A DNA stretch of 64,000 nt from Anadara kagoshimensis. Taxonomy: Eukaryota; Mollusca; Bivalvia; Arcoida; Arcidae. Positions 11,501-22,930 of the stretch are shown here, piece by piece (within the stretch, counting starts at the first letter, position 1; each line of letters opens with the position of its first letter). The notes under the pieces are model-generated. The model was not told the origin of the DNA, searched no databases, and saw nothing but the letters and a program-made list of their open reading frames with translations. A program made the translations under genes and the position numbers. Location: assembly GCA_021292105.1 (NCBI GenBank), contig CM037871.1, positions 55,258,866-55,322,865 on the forward strand, given 5' to 3'.

Positions 11501-12254
11501 ATTTGATTACACATATTCATAAAGTAAAATTAAACATTGATTTAATTATATTCACAACAATAATAATGGCAATGAGAAACCTAACACCTATTCTGAAGTA
11601 TATAATATTATATATTTTATAAACTGTTTTGCAACTGTTGCCTGTCTTTATTATGATATCCCCTACGTATATGGAATATATCAAATTCAAATTCGTACCA
11701 CAGGATCTGTTTGCTCCGTCTCGAATTTTACTCTTCAACCCTATCCCTGATATCACTATGGCAGATTCAATATATGGAGGCTTTGAAGAAACACAAGTAG
11801 AATTCATCATACAGAATACATGGTAAATCATGTAGAGCGTCCTGTATGCTTGATACAAGTCAATACCATTTATCAAACCGGTTTGATGTCAACAGGCACT
11901 CTAAAACTAATACTAGTATCGGCTATATTTATTTTAATTTAAGTTCATTTAAAAACACAAGGCAAGTTGGTACCTTGAACTTTTAACAGTTTGTCTCGTG
12001 CTCCTTCTTGAACTGCATGTGGTACGATTTTCCGTTCAGACCTTTGAGTTTTGAATCCTGTTTTATAAATGGATAAACACAGTTCCAAAGTCAAGCCGAC
12101 TTAAATCAGCTTATACGTCAAACGAAACGGGGCGTGTTTAACAGTTTAATCCCCAACCTTGAATACAAAAGTTATGAATGAATTAAACCAAGGATAGTAT
12201 ACATTACAAATTTACTTTGTATTAAAATGTTTAAATCTTATAATTAATATACAT

Positions 12255-12440
12255 GTCCCTTTCATTCTAAAATTCGATTTAACACGTGGCGGGTGTAACG
12301 AGCTAATTACGAGGCGCTTACCCTTCCGGCGCACCCGACCACACCTTGTGTAAGTTCCCCTCCTTAATTTGCCAGTCTCCACAGTTTTTAACTATACATT
12401 GGGATTGTGATTTGGGCATGGATTAGTGTTTTTGATTTGA
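12255..12440 (+). repeat. Retroelement 3'-end fragment inside the decayed 5' duplicate
   Basis: It shows AACACGTGGCGGGTGTAAC, CGCTTACCCTTCCGGCGCAC and GATTGTGATTTGGGCATGG. Its presence splits the homology between 12115-12250 and 12455-12720, relative to gene B, into two parts. Confidence 0.7.
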
Positions 12441-12599
12441 CACCAATGACAAACTGATACTTTCATCGACTTAAAGACGACTAAATCATCGAAGTGATGT
12501 TGAACGACCAGAAAAAGTCGGAAATACAGCTAGATTACGAAGTAACCTAGCTCTAATTAAATGCCTGGGTTTGATTATCATTGACCACCAGAAGAAATT

Positions 12600-12651
12600 A
12601 TGACATTTGGAAGCTTATCAAATATAATGTATTTTTTTTAATTTATAAAAG
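12600..12651 (+). pseudogene. Decayed copy of nAChR signal-peptide exon 1
   Basis: The segment is 52 nt from ATG to a GTAAGA donor, exactly the length of exon 1 of gene B (18722-18773). Codon by codon it reads M-T-F-G-S-L-S-N-I-M-Y-F-F-stop-F-I-K against M-T-I-V-T-L-S-R-L-L-F-V-L-I-L-M-K. Codon 14 is TAA, so a receptor cannot be translated through it as sequenced. The stop follows an eight-T run, so a sequencing slip would need to be excluded. It is a relic of a third nAChR copy or of a duplicated promoter. Confidence 0.7.
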
Positions 12652-12904
12652 GTAAGAACTGATATGTTGTAACAGTGAATGTTTTTCTTCAGATAGGGCC
12701 ATGTTAACCAATAGATTTGTTCCTAAACAGAATAAACCCACTTTTGTATTTCTATTCAGTTTAAAATTTTAGCTTGATTATCACTAGAGATTTCCTTATT
12801 GTATTGAGAACAGACTTGCGTTTAAAATTTTTTTAAAGTATCAGTTAAATTCAATACACTGCACAAGAACCAATTAAAAGCAAACATACTAATCCATGCC
12901 CGAA

Positions 12905-13785
12905 CCTTATTAATGTCGATACAACTCTTTAATCAAATTGTTCATATAAATAGATACAATCATAATAATAACATTTTTTCAGTATCATATTTTTTGTTCC
13001 TCAGAATCAACTCTCTTTGTCGGTCACAATGCATATTCCATCTTTGTTGAACACATGGAAACATATATCACTATGGGCGCAATAACGGAATAGTTTTCTA
13101 TTGGAACGTTCAAAACATATTTATGATAATAAGGTAGTTGCTATCAGCTTAAAGTTTATATATGGTTAAAGATTATAATGTGTGTATTGTTTCAAATATT
13201 AAAACTTTTGCATGATCATTTTAATCTTTTAAACTGACGTATATGAATGGGTATGCAAAAGATTTACGAAAAACGATATCTCGAATTAGTACCATTATTT
13301 ATATGTATGTACGAAATGCGAAATCTCGAAATTCTTATTAATTGAAAACGATGTCAGACAATTTAAGTGGCAAGAAAAAAATCTTCTTAAAATTGCAGAT
13401 GGGGGTAGATTAAGAAAAAAAATCAAAATTATAACTACAATATCTGAAAATCTATAACTTGAATTCGACAATAAAAAAAATAATTGTTTGAAAATTAACA
13501 CACGTAAAACTTCTGAAATATCAAATTAAAACACATACGTGTTTTATTGAAAATAAATAAAACCTGTTTTAAAATCTTAGCCTGTGACAGACTATAAAGG
13601 GCGTTCTGTTAACACTGGTACAGCCAGCTGATAGAGATACTGTTCAGTGGATTCATCTTACCTTGTAGCTTAGCAATACACTTTATTAATTTTGATTAAG
13701 TGTTGTTATCCGAGATGACGATAACTATTGTTTTGTGTACTTCGTGGTTTTTAGAACATAAATTTAATAAAAGACATTAACTTAT
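12905..13785. other. Non-coding stretch without recognisable features
   Basis: This AT-rich sequence has frequent stops in all frames and no clear repeat structure. I see nothing to annotate beyond a short fragment resembling the retroelement 3' end near 12860-12900. Confidence 0.5.
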
Positions 13786-13828
13786 TCATTGACCCAAAAA
13801 AGAAAAGTATACAAAGAAATGACTTGTG

Positions 13829-14070
13829 ATATAGGTAAACGACATTGACCTGTCTGCTTTACCTTTCATTAGGAATATATTCATATAGGAGGGTCCACCC
13901 AATTTATGGTTAGTGTTAGTGTTAGTACACGGGTTTACTCTATGAAGTGAGTATATGTCATGATGTATACAAAATAAACACCTGTGTTTCCTATACACAG
14001 ATGTACTTGGTCCGTGATACATATTTAAATGAAAGAGTCAAGCGGACAGGTCAAAGTTGTTGGCCTATAT
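13829..14070. mobile_element. MITE family T, copy 2
   Basis: The ends TATAGGTAAACGACATTGACC and its inverse GGCCTATA preceded by GCGGACAGGTCAAAG match the family TIRs. The interior shares CTATGAAGTGAGTATAT and ATGTACTTGGTCCGTGA with copy 1. The flanks read GTGA-TATA and TATA-AAAC, consistent with a TA duplication. Confidence 0.8.
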
Positions 14071-14549
14071 AAAACTTTTATAATGTCGCAGAACAAAACC
14101 CTACAATTTGACAATGGCTTCTTTTCTTTAATTCACAAGCAAATTGAAAAATACAGTGTACTTATTCAACTAAATCACATGTATGATGTTCTACTGAAAT
14201 TAGCTAGTGTACATATTCTTCATAATTTAAATTTCATATTTACACTTGTTCGTTAGGCTTGCTGAAAGGAGTCTTTGTTTATTATCCGCTTTTTAAACGT
14301 AAAATATCACATATTAAACTTTCACCCTTCACTCAATCATAAGCCTAAAGTTCATGGTCAAATCACTATCGTATTGCCAAATACCACTTTGTTTAATTTT
14401 ACCATTAAATAAAACAAAAATTTGTGTTTCACAGTTTTTCACTAACATATCTAAAGCTACATTGAATGTCAGTTATAGAAATGTCATCTACCATTTTCTT
14501 AATGTATTTTATGATTAAATTTTAAAAAAGTATGAATTATTACATTTGT

Positions 14550-14700
14550 AATCAATTATAACAGCCACGAAAGGCTACATTTAAAAGTCTATGATATCTG
14601 TTATGACGCCTACGAAAGGCTACATTTGAAAGTCTATGGCATCAATCATTATGTCCACTAAAGGCTTCATTTGTAACTCTATGACAAACGTGATGACTGC
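14550..14700. repeat. 45-bp tandem repeat, about 3 units
   Basis: CGAAAGGCTACATTT, CGAAAGGCTACATTT and CTAAAGGCTTCATTT recur 44-45 bp apart, each followed by a variant of AAGTCTATGA. It directly precedes the long retroelement copy at 14715. Confidence 0.75.
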
Positions 14701-14714
14701 AATTTTTGTATTGT

Positions 14715-15185
14715 CAAATTTCCTTTTCTATGCAGCAAAACTCCTGCTTCTCCTGCTTATGGTGTCTTTGTTTCCCAATTAGTACGCTATGGTAGAGCTT
14801 GTTCCCACTGAGGAGACTCTGTACAACGAAGTACGCTGCTTGCAAAAATTGGTTGACCCAGTGATATTGCAAGCCTAGGCTTATCAAGGCCCTCAAAAAG
14901 TTTTTTATGGCCATCATCACACTATTGTTGATAAGTTTGATGTCTCTGTGTCCAGAATTGTCCTGGATTTTTTTTGATGTCCCAAAGTTCCACGTTCCTT
15001 TCACACAACTTTAATAACATACGTTGCAAGTGTAGCTAGCTAAAAGGAGGTGCATTCCCTTCCAGAGCACCCGGCCTCACTTGCCTAGTGGAAGTTCACT
15101 TGTCTAACCTAACTCGTCAGTTCCAAAGTTTTTACTTTGCTTCTGGATTGTGATTCCGACATTGATTAGTATGTTTATTTTTGAT
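14715..15185 (+). mobile_element. 5'-truncated retroelement with RT C-terminal coding remnant
   Basis: The plus strand encodes FPFLCSKTPASPAYGVFVSQ followed by LVRYGRACS, a conserved C-terminal block of reverse transcriptases that carry a GIPxGTNxAP motif. It continues, with stops, into FYGHHHTIVDKFDVSVSRIV and then the non-coding 3' end (CCTTCCAGAGCACCCGGCC, CTTTGCTTCTGGATTGTG). This copy identifies the dispersed 3'-end family as retrotransposed. The wider class resembles Penelope-like RTs to my eye, but that assignment is tentative. Confidence 0.75.
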
Positions 15186-15773
15186 ATGACAGAAAGTTAT
15201 ATACCCAATATCTTACTTGTACCATATTAACTTTACTGGCACCATATGTCCCAAATTAGGTATAACAAATTTATCCTACCACAAACTAAAATCCTAGAAT
15301 AAATGTACGAAAAGAAAATTATCAGTTTACATGTCTGATTGTTAAAAATAACGGCCATTTAGATGGACAATGATGATTGTCGGTGTTTAATGTCCACATG
15401 TGACGGTCTTCACAACACAACCCCAGAAAAAAAGCTCAGAATGAATTACAGTTACTAAGATAGCCATCTGTTCCAGAAAATAGAAATCGATACTACAATT
15501 GTCTTTGTCGAACAACTGAAAAAACCCAAATTTCATTCGTCAAAGATTTTAACCATACATTTCCTTTAGACATCAAAATATTAACCATTTTTACTGTGAT
15601 CCAAACCTACATGATGCTAGAAACACAGAGGTTTTTTTAAGTTTAAAAAATATAGAATTTATACTATAAGATTTAAATAATAAAGTTAACTTTACGTTTT
15701 GATAATGTAACATCGCAATACATTTGCACTTTTCAATCAGTTAAGAACACAGTTTATCATCTTTGATACATAC

Positions 15774-15938
15774 ATATTATATACACAGTGTGTATGTACA
15801 ACCCTCATTATCAGGTCGAGTCCTTTTTTCGTAGTCGTATCACTACGAGTCGCGTTTGCGCGACGAGTAGTGATACAGCTACGAAAAAAGGACGAGACCT
15901 GATACGAAGGGTTGTACATACAGATTGTGTATATGATA
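15774..15938. repeat. Large hairpin, ~78-bp arms
   Basis: The arms at about 15774-15853 and 15857-15938 are near-perfect inverted copies: GTATGTACAACCCT pairs with AGGGTTGTACATAC, CCTTTTTTCGTAG with CTACGAAAAAAGG, and GTATCACTAC with GTAGTGATAC, around CGCGTTTGCGCG. Just left, at about 15751-15770, is the phrase AGTTTATCATCTTTGATAC that is also the core of the satellite at 16254-17510. Confidence 0.9.
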
Positions 15939-16140
15939 TTTTTATCTAACATTTCCTATTAGATAATTAAAATAATAAAAACCCAATACTTTATGTGAAA
16001 AAAATACATTTTACCACAGAAAACCACTGAACTATGTTATGACATGTTTTGTAGTAATGACGTCATTGTTTACATTTGACAAATCGGAGATTCCACAATG
16101 ACGTCACAATGAGAAGTGCACGTGTACTTTTCCGCCAATG

Positions 16141-16167
16141 TTGTATCACCACACTGTGGTGATACAA
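16141..16167. repeat. Perfect 27-base palindrome
   Basis: TTGTATCACCACA is followed by one central base and its exact inverse TGTGGTGATACAA. The GTATCAC word is shared with the loop-proximal part of the neighbouring large hairpin, so the two may be ends or parts of one foldback element. Confidence 0.9.
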
Positions 16168-16253
16168 GATTCTGTATCACGCGTGTTCGATAAAACTTGT
16201 ATTTCATCAAATACAGACAGAAAAACTAGTCTAATGTTAGATAAAATCTAATA

Positions 16254-17510
16254 TTTTCCCAATCTATATTTGTCTTTTCATTCCATAAGTGCAGTTTATC
16301 ATCTTTGATACAATTTAATATTTTCCCAATCTATATTTGTCTTTTCATTTCATAAGTGCAGTTTATCATCTTTGATACAATCTAATATTTTCCCAATCTA
16401 ATTTGTCTTTTCATTCCATAAGTGCAGTTTATCATCTTTGATACAATCTAATATTTTCCCAATCTATATTTGTCTTTTCATTCCATAAGTGCAGTTTATC
16501 ATCTTTGATACAATCTAATATTTTCCCAATCTATATTTGTCTTTTCATTCCATAAGTGCAGTTTTATCATCTTTGATACAATCTAATATTTTCCCAATCT
16601 GTATTTGTCTTTTCATTCCATAAGTGCAGTTTATCATCTTTGATACAATCTAATATTTTCCCAATCTATATTTGTCTTTTCATTCCATAAGTGCAGTTTA
16701 TCATCTTCGATACAATCTAATATTTTCCCACCCCGACAACCTCCCAATCTGTATTTGTCTTTTCATTCCATAAGTGCAGTTTATCATCTTTGTACAATCT
16801 AATATTTTCCCAACTATATTTGTCTTTTCATTCCATAAGTGCAGTTTATCATCTTGATACAATCTAATATTTTCCCAATCTATATTTGTCTTTTCATTCC
16901 ATAAGTGCAGTTTATCATCTTTGATACAATCTAATATTTTCCCAATCTATATTTGTCTTTTCATTCCATAAGTGCAGTTTATCATCTTTGATACAATCTA
17001 ATATTTTCCCAATCTGTATTTGTCTTTTCATTCCATAAGTGCAGTTTATCATCTTTGATACAATCTAATATTTTCCCAATCTATATTTGTCTTTTCATTC
17101 CATAAGTGCAGTTTATCATCTTCGATACAATCTAATATTTTCCCAATCTATATTTGTCTTTTCATTCCATAAGTGCAGTTTATCATCTTTGATACAATCT
17201 AATATTTTCCCAATCTATATTTGTCTTTTCATTCCATAAGTGCAGTTTATCATCTTTGATACAATCTAATATTTTCTCAATCTATATTTGTCTTTTCATT
17301 CCATAAGTGCAGTTTATCATCTTTGATACAATCTAATATTTATCTAATCTATATTTGTCTTTTTATTCCATAAGTGCAGTTTATCATCTTTGATACAATC
17401 TATTATTTTCCCAATCTAAATTTGTCTTTTTATTCCATAAGTGCAGTTTATTATCTTTGATACAATCTAATATTTTCCCAATCTATATTTGTCTTTTTAT
17501 TCTATAAGTT
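16254..17510. repeat. 67-bp satellite array, ~18-19 units
   Basis: The unit runs AATCTATATTTGTCTTTTC, ATTCCATAAGTG, CAGTTTATCATC, TTTGATACAATC, TAATATTTTCCC. Successive units start 67 bp apart (16261, 16328, 16395 and so on) with very few substitutions, so the array is young or homogenised. One unit near 16728-16743 carries a short extra GC-rich stretch, and the rightmost units (after about 17335) are more diverged, as is usual at array edges. Part of the unit matches a single-copy segment left of the hairpin at 15774, suggesting that the satellite grew from that element. Confidence 0.96.
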
Positions 17511-18426
17511 TATAATTTTAAGATTATTTGTCTTGTCGTTCGTTCTATTTGTAATTTTGATATTATTTGTTCTTGTAGGCAGATTAATATTACGGAATAT
17601 ATATTCATTGTTTCCAAATCCATATATATTTTTTTAATGTGTATGCTGTCTTGTATTTGTAATTTATTGAATTTTTATCACCAAAAACACCGTTTCAGTA
17701 GAACAGTAAATGATGACTTCGTATCATATCATTGGAAGTGGTAATGTGAAGCTTTTATGAGACTTCTTCAGGCTCCAAACCCAAAAATTATTGGTAAAAT
17801 TCCATTCATTGGTATCTTAAAGCAGATCCCTAATTACTTAAGACAACGTCAGGTACTCAAAAAGAAACATTTAAAACAAGTAACCTTTGTTTACAGGGCC
17901 GTTTAAATTCTCATTGGTCAATCAGCTTTTGATTTTTGACCATACCCTGCTGTTAAACAAATCCGTATACATATTTAAATCCGTACACATTTTTTTTCTG
18001 TTCCAAATCTCAAAGTGCGTGCAATATTACACAGCCACAGAAATTTGATACATAAAACAACAAACATAATATAGAAGATAAGTTTTTTAAACAAAAATTA
18101 TTGAATTAAAACATTGAAACATGATATATACAAGGTTACTGTTTACTTTGTACTCTTGCGCAATGTTAGATACAGGCCTACCGTTGAAGTATAATTACGT
18201 GCCGTCGTGGAATAATATTATAATTATACACGTATGCTGATATAAAATTTAATTCTAGAGATCATGAGTATTTCCTCATAGTTAACGTTTATATACGGAA
18301 GTTAAAATATTGTCTGTAATCATCACTGGTGAAATTCTATGGAAAATTACTTACTGCAAAAAAACCCCAATTTACTGGTCATATATATGACTCTTACGCT
18401 TTGTAAGTTTTAACAAAATTATGTGT
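17511..18426. other. Non-coding stretch upstream of gene B
   Basis: No genes or strong repeats are visible. The stretch separates the satellite from the duplicated nAChR 5' flank that begins near 18427, so distal control elements of gene B could lie here, but nothing specific can be shown. Confidence 0.4.
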
Positions 18427-18721
18427 TCTGTCAAACGAAACGGAGTGTTTTAAAAGTTTTAAAACCCCCTACATTGAAAACAGAAGTTATAAATTAAAAA
18501 CTAGGGAACATTTACATTAAGAAATTACTTTGTATCAAAGTGTTTAAATCTTATAACGAATATCTAATTGACAAATTGAATTTTCTATCAATTATAGACC
18601 ACCAAATTAACGAGAAAATTTTGGACGACAAAAAGACGTTAGAAATAAAGTTACATTGTGCAGTTTTCGAGCTCTTACTGAAAACCTGGATTTGATACAA
18701 CGTTGAACACCTAAAGCAAAA
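18427..18721 (+). promoter_or_regulatory. Upstream region of gene B shared with the decayed copy
   Basis: This stretch is alignable to 12115-12599 despite heavy divergence elsewhere, which shows that the 5' flank was included in the duplication. It should hold the core promoter and 5' leader of gene B. No convincing TATA box or initiator can be singled out. Confidence 0.4.
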
Positions 18722-18773
18722 ATGACAATCGTAACATTATCAAGATTACTTTTTGTTTTGATTCTTATGAAAG
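18722..18773 (+). CDS. nAChR subunit (gene B), exon 1: signal peptide
   Basis: ATG at 18722 starts a 52-nt exon ending in phase 1 before GTAAGT. It encodes a short hydrophobic signal peptide (MTIVTLSRLLFVLILMK) that would target the receptor subunit to the secretory pathway. The start is supported by the hydrophobic run, the strong donor, the phase match to exon 2 and the paralogous 52-nt exon at 12600. Intron 1 is 1,564 bp and contains a CT microsatellite near 19220. Confidence 0.8.
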
Positions 18774-19217
18774 GTAAGTACAGAAATATTGTGTCAGTAA
18801 ATGTGTTTCTTTATTTGTTGGTTTATAAACGTTTTCACTTTGCTTATGAGATTATGGTTTTGACATGTGTTTGTTTTCTTTAGAAAGGACAACTATGACA
18901 AGGGAATTGATTCCAAACAAAAAAATAATTGTGTATTTCTTTTTGTTTAAAAATTTGGCATCATGATAACTAGCTATTCCATAATCTATGAAGTATTTTT
19001 ATACATAAGCAAAATTACATTTATATGTTTTGTTCCGCCATATTAATTCAATATGCTTCAAACACGGAGTTCAAGAAGAACTAACCATATTCATTCTGAC
19101 CCAATTTATCGGCTAAATTATTCATGTTGAAATTTGATATACATAAATACATTATAAATATGGCATTTATTTTTCAATTACTTTCACAGCTTAACATATT
19201 CTATGTTTCTGACATAT

Positions 19218-19220
<3 letters not shown>

Positions 19221-19251
<31 letters not shown>
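19221..19251. repeat. (CT)n microsatellite in intron 1
   Basis: An uninterrupted CT tract follows TTTATC and ends at CCATAATAGC. Confidence 0.9.
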
Positions 19252-19254
<3 letters not shown>

Positions 19255-20337
19255 ATAGCAAGTAGCTTGCATTTGGGTAAATCCGGACGTAGCAAGATCG
19301 GAATTGCGAAATAAACAGATATTGTAGTATTCTAGAATTCGGTAACAATCCGGAAGTAGTATGACTTCCTACATTGTTGACAAGTCAAAACTTGGGTAGA
19401 TTGAAACAGATTTGTTACTTCGTTCGTTCTTTGGTATGATTTAGGGCTTATTTTGGTCAATTGCCAAGTTATTTATTCAGATGAAACTATGTGTATGTTT
19501 CTTTATTTAATTCTTTATTTTATTCTTTGTTTCTTCATTCAATTTTAGCAATACAAATACATTTCATTGTCAGGGATCAATAACTAGTTGATCGTGTCAT
19601 CAACAATTACATTATTGACTTTTAATTTCAATTTTACTAGTATTTTGGACATGATTAATGTAGTTTTTCACAAGCTTAGTCTGATAACGAAACTAAACTG
19701 ATTAAAAATGCAGTATTTTGCTTTATGCTTGTTATATACAATTTGTTTAAATTAAATCATCAGATACATTCACGAAATGGTATTATTTTTTTATTACATT
19801 AAAATAATTGTATATAAATAAACAATACAAAGCAGTGGTCAATGTCAATTTACAATCCCTTCTCATTTATTTTTCTTCTTCTGATATTTATCTTTGCGTA
19901 GTAATTAGCTACATTGTATATATTTTAAAATCAATATACAACAAGACATAATAAAAAGCAATCGAATTTTTGTATTTTAATTGGGTGGAGTAGTCTTAAA
20001 TGCCTCTCGACGTCTTGCGTTAGAATTTACATCCAACTTAACTATGTAATAGTAAACTTTTTGTTGGTACAACACGTTCCATGGGCCAAGAACGAACTGC
20101 ATTAGTAACTGTGAAAAATTTAAGTTTGGCGTAATAAAGCATCATAAGTCATATGATTGTCCGTACAAAGACGTCAGTTTTTCACCAACATCATATTCAT
20201 TTCGTGTCAACACCTTTTTTTGTTTCTTCTTTTGAATGTTGCTATTTCGTATTTTATACTACATAAATAGCTGCAGGCGTCTATTCTTATTTTTTGTATA
20301 TTTATATAGTTTTGAATTTTGAATGGTTTACTTACAG

Positions 20338-20483
20338 GTACATATTCACAGACATACAGGGACCAATTAAAAACGGCCTTATTTACGACCACCGCTTATG
20401 ACGCTGATATAAGGCCTTACTGTGGTAATAATGACGCCATAACTGTGACGTTAGATATGGCGATGAGGCAGCTGATTGATCTG
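20338..20483 (+). CDS. nAChR subunit (gene B), exon 2: N-terminal ligand-binding domain
   Basis: After TTACTTACAG the exon completes a glycine codon and encodes TYSQTYRDQLKTALF, then YDADIRPYCGN and AITVTLDMAMRQLIDL, the N-terminal helix and first strands of the Cys-loop receptor extracellular domain (compare the usual ...VRPV....I.V...L....II.... pattern). Its 146-nt length equals the classical nAChR exon 2. It ends in phase 0 before GTAATG. Confidence 0.88.
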
Positions 20484-20544
20484 GTAATGAACTTTACAAT
20501 CATGTAACTGTGAATTTGTTTCAAAAAATAAATACACTGCACTT

Positions 20545-20930
20545 TTGTAGAGCTTGTTCTAACTGTGGAAACCTTATACAACAAAGCAAGTTTTGTTTTA
20601 CAAATGAATTGTTGACACAGAGATAATACAAGCCTAGGCTTATTTAGGCCTCAAAATGTTTAATGACCGTCATCACAGTATCATTGACAAATATGATGTT
20701 ATAACTCTGGATATATTTGACGTCCCATTGTTATTTGTTCTTCTCTTTCAATTTTGATTACACACGTGGAGGCTGTAGCCAGCTGAACAAGAGGTACTTA
20801 CCCTTCCGGAGCAACCGGCCTTACTTGTCTGGTTTAAGTTTACGCGTTAAACCTCTTAACTTATCGGTTTCAAAGTTATAACTTTGCTTTGGAATTGTGT
20901 TTTGGACATGAATTGGTATATTTTTTATTA
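20545..20930 (+). mobile_element. 5'-truncated retroelement in intron 2
   Basis: It shares GAGCTTGTTCTAACTGTGG, AATTGTTGACACAGAGATA, CAAGCCTAGGCTTATTTAGG and TTTGACGTCCCAT with the copies at 14715 and 31860, then the common 3' end. It starts within 65 bp of the exon 2 splice donor. Confidence 0.75.
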
Positions 20931-21760
20931 ACATAATGAGAAATACCACGAATTTTATGTACTTCAATATCGCTACACCTTTTCAGAAAAATGTTTTGCG
21001 ACATGAAATTTCTTTTGATGCTCTTTGCGATTTCATGAACTTAATTGTCTGAAATAATGTGTAATGAAAACAGATGTTTTAAACTTTAAAAGACAGTGTG
21101 TACAATGTAATTTGTTTTTTTAAATACTTCTTGCCTTATCATGTTTAGTTTTATTGCTTTGTTCTCCGAGTCGTTTAAACACCAATGGTTGTTCTATTTA
21201 ATGAATTATTCTGCACCGTCATCGTATTCATTTTTAAATTGCCATTGTGTAGTCTTCTAGAGAAGGGTGTATCTCTCAAAACTTGTCTGTCATAAGGTTT
21301 TTTAAGCGTTTTTATATCTTTTGTTCAAGGTTTTATGACAATAGATTTTACTCTTCAAACTTTATATGATACATTTGTAAACATATGATTCTGAAATTTT
21401 AATTCAATCATAACAATACTGTTTACTTTGTACAGGTCTGTTTCATTCAACGATTCAGGCTATTTACACTGTTGCAGTGTACACTGCCTTGTTTGATTTC
21501 AGGAAACAGGCTATTTACACGTACGTAGATTCATCATTAATCCATGCATAATTTAAAAACTACCGCTTAGTCGCGTTATTTAATGAGTATTGTATGTCTG
21601 TCTGTTAAATGTAAATTGAAGTTATATTATTGCTAATTATCTTCCACATCACTGGGTTTAGACCTCCTGTTGATCATAAGTATTGATTCCATAAAATGCG
21701 TATGATTAAATGTTATTGTATATATATTATTAATCAATATATTTATGTTTATATTGACAG

Positions 21761-21805
21761 AATGAGCCGCTACAAATTATCAAAGCCAATATATGGATTA
21801 GAATG
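21761..21805 (+). CDS. nAChR subunit (gene B), exon 3
   Basis: A 45-nt exon between TATTGACAG and GTACGT encodes NEPLQIIKANIWIRM, matching the family pattern N...Q.L.TNVW.R. The 45-nt size and 0-0 phase equal exon 3 of vertebrate nAChR genes, which is strong support for so small an exon. Confidence 0.9.
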
Positions 21806-21929
21806 GTACGTATCTCAATGAGATATAGGTTATACTGCATTGAACAGGAGAGCAATTTCCTGTTACGTCATCGAGGTAATCTACAACAGGCCAATATCCC
21901 AGACGTCATCTAGAGATTTTAACTCTGAA

Positions 21930-22085
21930 ATTATCCCATATTCTATTATTTATTCTTATGGTATCTTGTCAACATCCTAAAACATTATGGTTTTATAATT
22001 TGGTTCAAGCAATACCGATGAGGAATTGTATTCCGAAACGCCCGTTTAGTGTTGTGAAATTAAAACTAGTATAATATGTAGCTAC
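21930..22085 (+). repeat. Dispersed family P, copy in intron 3
   Basis: GATGAGGAATTGTATTCCG, AAACGCCCGTTTAGTG and AAACTAGTATAATATG match the copies at 6600, 10640 and 46075. Confidence 0.6.
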
Positions 22086-22374
22086 GATCTAAATTAAAAA
22101 GTGAATATTTAACGTTTATACAAAAACGGCAAATGAAGAGTTCTTTATATGGCATTCAAAATTTAGTAATGCATGTTAGTGACCACAATATACATATAAT
22201 TATGATCCTAACATTCAATTTCAATATTTTATTAGAATGAGTATAAACTGATTTAAAGGCTAAAACATTTTGCAAGAACAATCAAGAAAAAAACTGAGTT
22301 AATTAAAAATGATTAATTGTAGTAAAAAGTGTACTTAGTTTAAATTAAAAAAATAATAAAAATACTAAGCCTTG

Positions 22375-22535
22375 CCTGAATCAGAATCGAATAGAGATTC
22401 TACTGAAAATACAAAATCCAGAAGCAAAGTAAAAACTTTGAAACTAGAAAAGTTAGTTTAAACACGCAAACTTGCATTGCAATAGGGAAGTAAGGCTGCT
22501 TGCTCCTGAATTCGAAGGGTAAGCACTGCATGTTA
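22375..22535 (-). repeat. Retroelement 3'-end fragment in intron 3
   Basis: AATCCAGAAGCAAAGTAAA, AACTTTGAAACT and GGTAAGCACT follow the family order in reverse. A second reverse copy starts near 22770. Confidence 0.6.
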
Positions 22536-22769
22536 AATATTAAAAAACTTAATATTTCACGCAAATAGAAGAAATGTCAAAATAAGTTTTTTTAATATGA
22601 CATGCAAATTTCAGTAATGCATGTGACCCCAATAAACCTTTGAGAAGTATCCTAACAAATAATTATGATATGGTATGTACTGATTTAAAGGTCAAAAGCA
22701 TTTTGCAAGAACAATCAAAAAAGAAAAACATTGTTGTAGTAATAATGTGGTAATAAGTGGCCTTAGTTT

Positions 22770-22930
22770 CAATCAAAAACAGACATACTAATTCATGTCC
22801 GAATCACACTCCAGAAGCAAAGTGAAAACTTTGGAACTGACAAAATATGTTTGACACTTGAATTTACACCAGGTAAGTGAGGCAGGGTGCTCTGAAAGGG
22901 TAAGCACCTCCTGTTTAGCTAGCTACATCC
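22770..22930 (-). repeat. Retroelement 3'-end fragment in intron 3
   Basis: CATACTAATTCATGTCCGA, CCAGAAGCAAAGTGAAAAC and AAGGGTAAGCACCTCCTG then TTTAGCTAGCTACAT give a well-preserved reverse copy. Confidence 0.75.

Larger units (their letters stand above)
5934..12100. other. Intergenic, repeat-rich, no supported gene
   Basis: This stretch between gene A and the decayed exon 1 has no reading frame that I can link to a protein family. It holds short retroelement 3' ends (6405-6580 plus, 8400-8535 minus, 9605-9680 plus weak, 11050-11165 minus, 11365-11500 plus), copies of a second dispersed family, and one large hairpin. Around 7060-7200 a local pair of sequences beginning GTGACAATGAA is repeated about 90 bp apart. 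Confidence 0.6.
12115..12720 (+). repeat. Decayed duplicate of the nAChR 5' flank, exon 1 and intron 1 start
   Basis: Blocks here align in order with 18427-18840 upstream of and across exon 1 of gene B: GTCAAACGAAACGG, TACTTTGTATTAAAATGTTTA, AAATCTTATAA, CCTGGGTTTGAT and AAAGGTAAG, then GTAACAGTGAATG and TTTCT. A retroelement 3' end (about 12255-12440) interrupts the homology after AATAT, giving a clear order: duplication first, retroelement insertion later. No matching exons 2-7 are seen between here and 18722. Confidence 0.75.

Noticed and set aside
16254..17510. CRISPR-like array
   Set aside because: Units are contiguous 67-bp repeats without unique spacers, in a eukaryotic context.
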